Source of the DNA: a virus
Length of the DNA stretch: 30,978 nucleotides
Strand: one strand, 5' to 3'
Virus record (IMG/VR): IMGVR_UViG_3300043468_000670
Span: 1 to 30,978 of that record
Shown: positions 18,061 to 24,019 of the stretch, in pieces
How the letters are laid out: every line of letters starts with the position of its first letter
Position numbering within the stretch: position 1 is the first letter of the stretch
The notes under the pieces: generated by a model
Databases searched by the model: none
Told to the model about the DNA's origin: nothing
Seen by the model: only the letters and a program-made list of their open reading frames with translations
Made by a program: the position numbers and the translations under genes

Positions 18061-18933
18061 TTATTTAGATTCTTCTTTTAGTTTTCTAGCTGCTTGAGCT
18101 TTTTCTAAAGGAGTCAATACTTTTTCTTCTCTTACTGGAATTTCCGTTTCTGGTAATTTTGTAGCAAAATATTCAGGATTAACTTCTCTCTCTAACAACA
18201 TTAAAATATCTTCATTACTTTGTAAATAAGCAATAGCAGAATCGTCAGAAATACCTAAAATTGTAGTGCCATAAGTGACTACATTATCTCTAGGGTCAGT
18301 CTTAACAAGTCCCATTTTCTTACCTTTTAAATAAAGTAAATGAATTTTCATTGCTTTATCTCTATAAATTCTAAAGATTTTTTCAGGTGTTTTTTCAGCT
18401 GTTTCTAACAAAAAGTCTTTAATAACTGATGGTTGTTCACCTTCCATATCCATATTTAACAATAAAGCACGGTTAACGTAATTTGTAGTTGGATCTTCTA
18501 AAACTAGTTTTACTGCTTCATGACGTTTTTCTACAGTTCTAGTTCTCATTTCAGATTCTCTACCTTCAATATGCACATAAAATAATGCTTTAGAAGATTG
18601 AGCTTCTGCAAAAGACATTGCTACTTGCGGGCAAGCTTTTACCCAATCCCAATTAACTTTATCTACAGGATTATTTAAATCAAAGATCAACCCATCTTTT
18701 AAAGTAATTTTTGTATTAAGGTGCACTCTATCAGAAGTTGTTTCACCTACTACTACGTAATAATCTCTTTCTTTCTTTTGTTCTTCAGAAAGTCTTTCTA
18801 CTCCTGCCCACCATTTTGTTTTAGGGTCAAATGCAGGTTGTACAGTTTGTTTAGTTGTTTTATAAACAGCTTTAATTTCAATTACTCTGTCGGCAATTGT
18901 GCCGTTTTCTAGTTGTTCAATAGTTGTTTCCAT
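18061..18933 (-). CDS. Conserved-looking structural-module protein of unknown function
   Basis: This 290-residue protein is charged and mixed alpha/beta, with no membrane segment. Residues about 130-215 are helical (SEMRTRTVEKRHEAVKLVLE, IKDFLLETAEKTPEKIFRIY, DKAMKIHLLYLKGKKMGLV). The C-terminus is a Lys/Glu-rich tail (LEKAQAARKLKEESK). The segment VKACPQVAMSFAEAQSSKALFYVHIEGRE is distinctive but I cannot assign it to a family. It is the first gene after the MCP terminator and carries its own leader with tandem TTTGCAAA sites and AAAATAAGTTAATATG at the start. Its position between MCP and a ring protein suggests a head-completion or assembly role. Confidence 0.72.
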   Translation of the reverse strand: METTIEQLENGTIADRVIEIKAVYKTTKQTVQPAFDPKTKWWAGVERLSEEQKKERDYYVVVGETTSDRVHLNTKITLKDGLIFDLNNPVDKVNWDWVKACPQVAMSFAEAQSSKALFYVHIEGRESEMRTRTVEKRHEAVKLVLEDPTTNYVNRALLLNMDMEGEQPSVIKDFLLETAEKTPEKIFRIYRDKAMKIHLLYLKGKKMGLVKTDPRDNVVTYGTTILGISDDSAIAYLQSNEDILMLLEREVNPEYFATKLPETEIPVREEKVLTPLEKAQAARKLKEESK

Positions 18934-18946
18934 ATTAACTTATTTT
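18934..18946 (-). promoter_or_regulatory. Translation-leader element AAAATAAGTTAAT before the start codon
   Basis: The 13 bases directly upstream of the ATG at 18933 are AAAATAAGTTAAT. They are identical to those before the scaffold-like gene and differ in one base from those before the 82-residue gene. No Shine-Dalgarno motif is present. A/T-rich initiation regions are normal in Bacteroidota, but this repeated exact string suggests a defined initiation signal. Confidence 0.5.
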
Positions 18947-18953
18947 TTATTTC

Positions 18954-18970
18954 TTTGCAAATTTTGCAAA
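18954..18970. promoter_or_regulatory. Tandem TTTGCAAA palindromes
   Basis: Two copies of the self-complementary octamer TTTGCAAA lie at 18954-18961 and 18963-18970, one base apart, between the MCP terminator and the 290-residue gene. On the minus strand they also give ATATTTGC and AAAATTTG, near the Bacteroidota -7 consensus TAnnTTTG. They could be an operator, a promoter core, or both. Confidence 0.4.
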
Positions 18971-18991
18971 TATTATTTTATTTTTCAGGTT

Positions 18992-19023
18992 AAAAAAAAA
19001 GCACCGGCGGTTACCGATGCTTT
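18992..19023 (-). terminator. Intrinsic terminator after the major capsid gene
   Basis: On the minus strand AAAGCATCGG (19023-19014) pairs with CCGGTGCTTT (19007-18998), ten pairs with one G-U, around a 6-nt loop, followed by an unbroken run of T to 18992. It lies 19 nt after the MCP stop codon. Confidence 0.92.
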
Positions 19024-19041
19024 CTTTATATTAGATTATAA

Positions 19042-20457
19042 TTATCCTACAAGAGATTCTTGGATAATGAATGATCTGTAAGGGTTGAATACTACAACTC
19101 CTGAGTATCCTAGTAAGTGGTATTCAGAACCAGCAACTGAAGTTGCGATTTCACCTGAAGCAGTACCAGATACACCTCCCATACCTACTAAAGTACCAGA
19201 AATCATTTCTGATCCTTGTAAAGTAAACATAGAAACGTTAGGACGTCCAGAAGAAAGGTCAGCACCTGTATCTAAGAAGATACCGTATCCACCTTCAGGA
19301 TATTCTTGAGAAAGAACCCTGTCTGGCATGAAAGTGATAGTATTACCTTGGAAAGTGTAAGAATCAAATTCAGCACCTAAACTTACTTTACCATTAGCAG
19401 CTTTTGAATAAAAATAAGCAGCGTTAGCAGGAGATAAGTATTTCAAGTCATTACGCATTAATTTACCAATTTGATCGTAGAAACGCTCATTACAAATTAC
19501 TGCATAAATGTTACCTGTAGGAGTTTCTGATTTCTCTCTCATTGCAGAAAGTACATCATCAAATACATCTAAAGTTAACAAAGAGTAAGCAAATTTATCA
19601 CAGTATCTTTCGATTTGTGCAACAACACCATCACCCATAGGGATATCACGACCGTGATCATCTTGATCTAAACAACGACCATTAACATCGTAGTTAGTTT
19701 CAGAGAAAAGACAGTTTTGCTCACGAGAAATTAAGAAAGTATCTAAACATTCTTTTTCTTTCTTGTTCATTTTGAAATATGCGTTTGCATCTTTTTCGTT
19801 TTTACCCATTTGTAAGTAAACTTCTTCGTGTAATGCAAAATCAGATGACCAAGAAACAGAAGATCTTTGACGTGACAAGTAGTTACGGTGAGTCTCTGTG
19901 TTAGAAATGAATTTAGAGTAACCTCTTTCAGACAATTCTGGATGGTAGTTAGAACGGTAACGTGTATCTTTACCAGCAGCCGCATAAGCAGTGTTGATAG
20001 TTTTAGAATAGTCGTTACCAACTAATACTACTTTATATTCCCAACGAGATTGAGCTAATTTTTTAGGCGGAGCAACAACGAATAATTGTTGTTTATTTTC
20101 CAACGTAAAAGTATCGTTTTTATCATAGTAACGCTCAGCTAAAACAATGCTTTCTACATTTTTATTAGCACCATTTCCTGTGATATTACTAACGATTTTT
20201 ACTTTTTTAATAAAGTTAACATCAATAGTCCACTCAATAACCATAGAATTGATAGGAACAAAAGAGTTGCTATCTTTTTTAGGATTGTAATATACGTTTT
20301 TCAACGCATCTGTTAAAGTTGACAATGCTAAGTTTTTATACATTGTAACCACAGTACCTAATTTGTGAGGTTTTGTCCCCAACAAAGTACCAAAATTTTG
20401 TACCGTTTTAGTGTCCCCTAAATGCTGAACAACGGTCGCTCTGTCTACTACTTTCAT
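19042..20457 (-). CDS. Major capsid protein (HK97-fold, crAss-like)
   Basis: This 471-residue protein is placed after a scaffold-like gene and before connector genes, the usual position of the capsid gene. Its sequence is consistent with an HK97-fold capsid protein without a prohead protease: a long N-arm (residues about 1-80), a mixed alpha/beta core with a helix-rich central part (ALHEEVYLQMGKNEKDANAYF, KEKECLDTFLISREQN), and a beta-rich C-terminus ending in HLLGYSGVVVFNPYRSFIIQ. The gene uses many CGT arginine and other apparently favoured codons compared with the AT-rich fibres. It is preceded by a 109-nt leader with a promoter-like motif and hairpin and followed by a strong terminator, all signs of the most abundant virion protein. 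I did not align it, so identity rests on context, size and expression signals. Confidence 0.85.
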   Translation of the reverse strand: MKVVDRATVVQHLGDTKTVQNFGTLLGTKPHKLGTVVTMYKNLALSTLTDALKNVYYNPKKDSNSFVPINSMVIEWTIDVNFIKKVKIVSNITGNGANKNVESIVLAERYYDKNDTFTLENKQQLFVVAPPKKLAQSRWEYKVVLVGNDYSKTINTAYAAAGKDTRYRSNYHPELSERGYSKFISNTETHRNYLSRQRSSVSWSSDFALHEEVYLQMGKNEKDANAYFKMNKKEKECLDTFLISREQNCLFSETNYDVNGRCLDQDDHGRDIPMGDGVVAQIERYCDKFAYSLLTLDVFDDVLSAMREKSETPTGNIYAVICNERFYDQIGKLMRNDLKYLSPANAAYFYSKAANGKVSLGAEFDSYTFQGNTITFMPDRVLSQEYPEGGYGIFLDTGADLSSGRPNVSMFTLQGSEMISGTLVGMGGVSGTASGEIATSVAGSEYHLLGYSGVVVFNPYRSFIIQESLVG

Positions 20458-20472
20458 TTGCTTTTGTTTTAT

Positions 20473-20489
20473 GGAGGGTAGTGCCCCCC
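20473..20489 (-). promoter_or_regulatory. GC hairpin in the MCP leader
   Basis: On the minus strand GGGGGG (20489-20484) pairs with CCCTCC (20478-20473), six pairs with one G-U, around the loop CACTA, ending 15 nt before the MCP start codon. It stands out in an otherwise A/T-only leader and has no T run after it, so it is not a terminator. It may stabilise the mRNA or control initiation. Confidence 0.55.
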
Positions 20490-20533
20490 TTGTTATTAAT
20501 TAAAAAATTTTCAATACCCCGATATAGAAAAAA

Positions 20534-20556
20534 CATTTTTAATATACCAGGGTACT
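20534..20556 (-). promoter_or_regulatory. Promoter-like motif upstream of the major capsid gene
   Basis: The minus strand has AGTACCCTGGTATA followed by TTAAAAATG, ending 76 nt before the ATG at 20457. The same element occurs at 17271-17290 before the other gene with its own terminator. It lies in the gap between the scaffold-like and capsid genes. It does not fit the Bacteroidota sigma consensus, so it could be a phage RNA-polymerase promoter, an activator site or an RNA-processing site. Confidence 0.5.
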
Positions 20557-20566
20557 TTTATAAAAA

Positions 20567-21703
20567 TTAGTCGTTATGTAAATCATCAACGTCTATAATT
20601 TTCTGTTTTCTTAATGAAGGATCATCTTGACCTGATCTTGAATCATTATTAGAACTTGATCTTACACCACCTACTGGCCTAGAAGATAAGCCATTTAATG
20701 CTTCATTCTTTGCAGTTTGGTAAACTTTTGCAATCTCATTCTTGTAATATTTCTCAAGTTGATCAAAAATTTTCTCTCCATTTCTGTACAACCAAGCAGC
20801 TTTAAATAATCTTTCTGGGTCTGAAAAAACTTCTTCCATAAATAAAGAATCACCATACTCATTTACTTCTAGTAAATCTTGTAAAATAACGTTTTTATCT
20901 TCATCAGAAATTTCAAAACCTGCAATATCTCTTATATTATTTACAGCTGTTGCAATCTCAGATCTTTCAGATTCTAATTCTTGAATGTATTGTTGCTCTT
21001 CTTGTTGTCTAGCATAAGCAATTGCATTAGCTTGTTCTGCTTCATATTGTTCTCTAATACGAGCAGCATTTTTTCCATACAATTTACTTTCTTTTTGTCT
21101 AGCTAATTCTTCTGCTAAATCTGCTTCACTAGCTTCAGGGTCTGAATCTCTTAGCCATCTTAAAGTAATAGCATCATCATCCATAGCAGTAAAGTCTGTA
21201 GCAGATGCATTATTAAAAGCTAGTATTTGTTCAACTCTTGCTTGAGCTAATTCTTCAATAGATTCTGCAATAGGTCTATTTTGACTACGTGCCCAATTCA
21301 ATAATTCAATTTCTTGATCTTCTAAACCATATTGTTCTGCAATATCTGGGGCAGTTGTGCTAGATAAATCAGCTAAAATATTATACTTTTCAACCTCAGA
21401 TAAATCATTAAAATGCTTAGACTCTCCATCTTCAAATTGAATCATACCACCTAAAATACCATATTGAGCTAAAAATTGTTCAAGAGCAGGTGTATCTTCA
21501 TTAGGTGTGTAATCTCCTAAATTAGGTCTATTATCACCGTTAGGATCTGCTGGTGGGTTATCATCTGTAGATAAATTATCACCATCTGCTGGCGCAGGTG
21601 GGTTAGGATCATTGGGATCTGCTGGTGGAGTGTTATTATCTCCTGGGTTTGGTGCATCTAGATCATCATGTAGATCATCAATGCTTCTTACATCTTCTGA
21701 CAT
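20567..21703 (-). CDS. Scaffold-like acidic protein
   Basis: This 378-residue protein is very acidic. Residues about 12-75 are a disordered Pro/Asp/Asn region with repeated PADPNDPNPP-type units. Residues about 150-340 are mostly helical with coiled-coil character (QEEQQYIQELESERSEIATA, LEKYYKNEIAKVYQTAKNEA). Directly before the capsid gene, this is the expected profile of a capsid assembly scaffold. Curiously, both ends carry the same short motif: VRSIDDLHDD at residues 5-14 and IIDVDDLHND at 369-378. Either end could be a capsid- or portal-binding tag. No protease motif is visible. The gene has a leader with a TAAATTTG box (21732-21739) and AAAATAAGTTAATATG at the start. Confidence 0.72.
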   Translation of the reverse strand: MSEDVRSIDDLHDDLDAPNPGDNNTPPADPNDPNPPAPADGDNLSTDDNPPADPNGDNRPNLGDYTPNEDTPALEQFLAQYGILGGMIQFEDGESKHFNDLSEVEKYNILADLSSTTAPDIAEQYGLEDQEIELLNWARSQNRPIAESIEELAQARVEQILAFNNASATDFTAMDDDAITLRWLRDSDPEASEADLAEELARQKESKLYGKNAARIREQYEAEQANAIAYARQQEEQQYIQELESERSEIATAVNNIRDIAGFEISDEDKNVILQDLLEVNEYGDSLFMEEVFSDPERLFKAAWLYRNGEKIFDQLEKYYKNEIAKVYQTAKNEALNGLSSRPVGGVRSSSNNDSRSGQDDPSLRKQKIIDVDDLHND

Positions 21704-21716
21704 ATTAACTTATTTT
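21704..21716 (-). promoter_or_regulatory. Translation-leader element AAAATAAGTTAAT before the scaffold-like gene
   Basis: The 13 bases before the ATG at 21703 are identical to those before the ATG at 18933. They support the choice of this start. Confidence 0.5.
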
Positions 21717-21731
21717 ATATTATTATTGTTG

Positions 21732-21739
21732 CAAATTTA
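21732..21739 (-). promoter_or_regulatory. Candidate Bacteroidota -7 promoter box (TAAATTTG)
   Basis: On the minus strand TAAATTTG exactly fits the TAnnTTTG -7 element of the Bacteroidota housekeeping sigma factor, 28 nt before the scaffold-like start codon. I see no clear TTG -33 element at the usual distance, where the sequence is A/T only, so the promoter is tentative. Confidence 0.35.
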
Positions 21740-21755
21740 AAAAATATTTTTAAAA

Positions 21756-22190
21756 TTAATTGGTACTATCACTTTGTACGCGTAAATATATTTTACCGTT
21801 TACAATTGCACCATACCAAATTTGTATTTTTCCTGGGTTTACTAATATACTAGAACTAGGGTCATCTAAGAATTTAAAATCATTTGTAAATACAAATGTT
21901 TTAGAAGAAGCATTACCTGAATTGTCTAAAGTTAAATTAATTAAACTTCTATTATCTGCTTTAAGAAAAGAGTTTACATTAAAAGTAGATAAGTTACTAT
22001 TTACAGGAACTTTAATTGTTATAAATGCGTGGTCAAAACCTAAATTAACATCTATATTACTATCTGAAGCCATTAAAACAATTTCTCTAGCGTCTGTGTC
22101 AGGGCTTTGGAATTGTCTTTTAGAAGCAGGGTTTACAATATTTTGTCCCAATATTGTATTATTGTTTTGGTAAGTTTTGTTACTAGGCAT
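21756..22190 (-). CDS. Small beta-rich virion protein candidate
   Basis: The 144-residue product has a short polar N-terminus and then alternating strands (IVLMASDSNIDVNLGFDHAF, ITIKVPVNSNLSTFNV, INLTLDNSGNASSKTFVF, KIQIWYGAIVNGKIYLRV). It has no membrane segment and no Cys. The ending WYGAIVNGKIYLRVQ resembles strands of capsid decoration or fibre proteins, but I cannot name a family. It lies 52 nt before the scaffold-like gene and follows the Pro-rich protein gene, in the portal-to-capsid interval where auxiliary head or head-fibre proteins are common. Confidence 0.7.
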   Translation of the reverse strand: MPSNKTYQNNNTILGQNIVNPASKRQFQSPDTDAREIVLMASDSNIDVNLGFDHAFITIKVPVNSNLSTFNVNSFLKADNRSLINLTLDNSGNASSKTFVFTNDFKFLDDPSSSILVNPGKIQIWYGAIVNGKIYLRVQSDSTN

Positions 22191-22212
22191 AATATTTATT
22201 TTTTATATTTAT

Positions 22213-22788
22213 TTAATACATACTCATTGGGCTCCAACCACCAGGTCTTTCATTAGGATCTTCTTCAGTAGGAAATGATATAGGGAATCCACCACCAGGT
22301 GTTGAAGGAGGAGTAGGGTCTTCAGGTAATTCTGGTATTGGCGTAGGGGCTGGTGCAGGAGTTGGGCCACTATTTGGTCTTGGTCTAGGGTCTTCTGCTG
22401 GGTCCATAGTGCTTTCTGGTTCAAATTCTGGTATTACTGGTATTATTGGAACTGGTACAGGGTTTGCAGTTACGATTGGCACACCCATTGGTTTGTGATA
22501 ATCTGTTTTATCTTTAATTCTATTTACAGGTTTTCTACATAAATTTTTATCTATTGCAGATCTTAAACACATTAATAAACCTTCGTCTTCTCTGTAATTT
22601 TTATTATCACTATTTTCTAAATAGTCAATAATACCAGAAATTAAAACACTTTGGGCATATAATCTGTCTAACACTTTAGATTCACCTAAATAAGGTTCTT
22701 GCTTACTAATGTTGTGTTGTATTTCTCCCAACAATAGTTTGCCGTTCATAATAGTGTCTACAAAATCATCTGTAAATTTTAACAACAT
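22213..22788 (-). CDS. Two-part protein with helical N-terminus and Pro-rich tail
   Basis: I do not recognise this 191-residue protein. Residues 1-90 are helical (LKFTDDFVDTIMNGKLLLGE, VLDRLYAQSVLISGIIDYLE, DEGLLMCLRSAIDKNLC). Residues about 100-185 are low complexity, with repeated Pro at alternate positions (VPVPIIPVIPEFEPE, PTPAPAPTPIPELPEDPTPP) and a Gly/Pro end. Such tails are usually extended linkers. The start overlaps the end of the 365-residue gene by 10 nt, so the two are translationally coupled and may work together, perhaps as a head fibre and its base. This partnership is inferred. Confidence 0.7.
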   Translation of the reverse strand: MLLKFTDDFVDTIMNGKLLLGEIQHNISKQEPYLGESKVLDRLYAQSVLISGIIDYLENSDNKNYREDEGLLMCLRSAIDKNLCRKPVNRIKDKTDYHKPMGVPIVTANPVPVPIIPVIPEFEPESTMDPAEDPRPRPNSGPTPAPAPTPIPELPEDPTPPSTPGGGFPISFPTEEDPNERPGGWSPMSMY

Positions 22789-23876
22789 CCTCCTTCTTTT
22801 TTAGTATATAAACATAAATCACAAATTCTTCTAGAGCTTTCAACAACACATTGGGCTTCATGGAATATTTCATCATTAAATAAAACATATGCACCTAAAC
22901 GTTTTTGCATAAGTTTCATATAGCTTAACATATACGACATATTAAAATCAGGCTTATCACAACAATTACATTGGCATTTTAATTCCGATAAAATAGCTTT
23001 ATTTAATTCTGCAGTTACTAAATGTTGAGTTTCTACAAATTTAATAGCTGAACCTGTAGTAGACATTATAGAGTATTTTCTTAATAAAGTCATCCAATCT
23101 TCAAATGTAACATCAGGAGACCAATCTTCTGGGTTTGGTTTTTTAATTTCTGGTACTGCATTTGGAAAAGCTGGATCTGTTATTAAGTATCCTTGATTAC
23201 CTGTAAGATTTTTATAAAATCTTTGTTGTTGGTCGTGATACACAATATCTCCTTTTCCATATGCAGGTGGATTACCGCTATTTAACCAAACTTGACAAGC
23301 AATTACATAACTTGTGTACCAACCATCAGTATAGATTCTATTATTTTCTACGTTTGCTGGCAAAAAAGAAGTTAAATGTGGTGCTCTATAAAATGCAGTA
23401 TAAGCTGGCCCTCCTGGAGTAATATTTGCACCTGAAGTTAAAAATTGTTTAACTACTGTAAAACCTTGACTATAATCATAAGGTTTATTAGAGTAATCTT
23501 TTATATTTGTAAATTCTTTAAAATCCCAATTATAATTAAAATCTCTTGGTGTATATATCCATTCATTAGAATTACAATAACCCGGAATAGGAACAGCATT
23601 ACCATCCTTTTCGTTGCTAGACTCAATTAAAACAGTTTCCATCATTTCATGAGATTCGCAGCTCTTACCGTTATAGGTTAAAAAAGTTTTTTTAACGTAT
23701 CTATTATTATTTTGAAAGCTTAAAAGATTATAATCTAAATTATAATCAACAAGGGTTAAAGTTTCCTCATCTTCTGACCAAACTAAACTAACATTTTCAA
23801 AATTAGGATCGATTCTGTAAAGAGGATCTTTTAATGTCCCACTTGTTGGGATGCTTTCTACTACTCTAATATCCAT
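22779..23876 (-). CDS. Head-associated protein with carbohydrate-binding-like segment and Cys-rich C-terminus
   Basis: This 365-residue protein has three visible parts. Residues 1-60 form a strand-rich N-terminus. Residues about 196-252 (VWLNSGNPPAYGKGDIVYHD, RFYKNLTGNQG...NPEDWSP) resemble a CBM5/12-type fold, in which Y..GD.V.Y...Y and a later W are typical. Residues 300-365 hold nine cysteines arranged CxCxCC (301, 303, 305, 306), C343, CxxC (352, 355) and a terminal CC (364, 365), suggesting metal binding or disulphides. It has no signal peptide. It starts 5 nt after the 45-residue ORF and overlaps the Pro-rich protein gene by 10 nt. A role in a head fibre or head surface protein is plausible from the lectin-like segment. 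The specific function is not known. Confidence 0.72.
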   Translation of the reverse strand: MDIRVVESIPTSGTLKDPLYRIDPNFENVSLVWSEDEETLTLVDYNLDYNLLSFQNNNRYVKKTFLTYNGKSCESHEMMETVLIESSNEKDGNAVPIPGYCNSNEWIYTPRDFNYNWDFKEFTNIKDYSNKPYDYSQGFTVVKQFLTSGANITPGGPAYTAFYRAPHLTSFLPANVENNRIYTDGWYTSYVIACQVWLNSGNPPAYGKGDIVYHDQQQRFYKNLTGNQGYLITDPAFPNAVPEIKKPNPEDWSPDVTFEDWMTLLRKYSIMSTTGSAIKFVETQHLVTAELNKAILSELKCQCNCCDKPDFNMSYMLSYMKLMQKRLGAYVLFNDEIFHEAQCVVESSRRICDLCLYTKKEGGCC

Positions 23877-23881
23877 GAGCT

Positions 23882-24019
23882 TTAATCTTTATAATTTTTA
23901 ATAAACATTTCTACACCATCTAAACCACCAAAATAATCTAACCATCTTTGTTTATATAATTGATGTTCATTTACAATTACATAAGTTTTAGGGTCTAACC
24001 ATATTTTATACTTTTTCAT
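23882..24019 (-). CDS. 45-residue protein overlapping the portal stop
   Basis: A short ORF starts with ATG at 24019, overlapping the portal stop as ATGA, and ends with TAA at 23882-23884, 5 nt before the next start. The product begins MKKYKIWLDPKTYVIVNEHQ and ends FIKNYKD. It fills the only gap between portal and the 365-residue gene exactly, which argues that it is translated by coupling. The protein is basic, with several aromatic residues (3 Trp/Phe plus 6 Tyr) and no membrane segment. Function unknown. Confidence 0.65.
   Translation of the reverse strand: MKKYKIWLDPKTYVIVNEHQLYKQRWLDYFGGLDGVEMFIKNYKD

Noticed and set aside
19085-19309. Plus-strand and alternate-frame ORFs inside the capsid gene (also 19767-20021).
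   Set aside because: They are shadows of the less AT-rich, codon-biased capsid gene, and no start signal or conserved features are visible.
21760-22173. Open frame of 137 codons on the plus strand.
   Set aside because: It lies exactly opposite the 144-residue gene, shows no plausible protein features and would be the only plus-strand gene of the window.
22213-22424. Short tandem repeats in DNA coding the Pro-rich tail.
   Set aside because: The Pro/Thr/Ala codon pattern is low complexity but not an exact DNA repeat, so no separate repeat feature is called.
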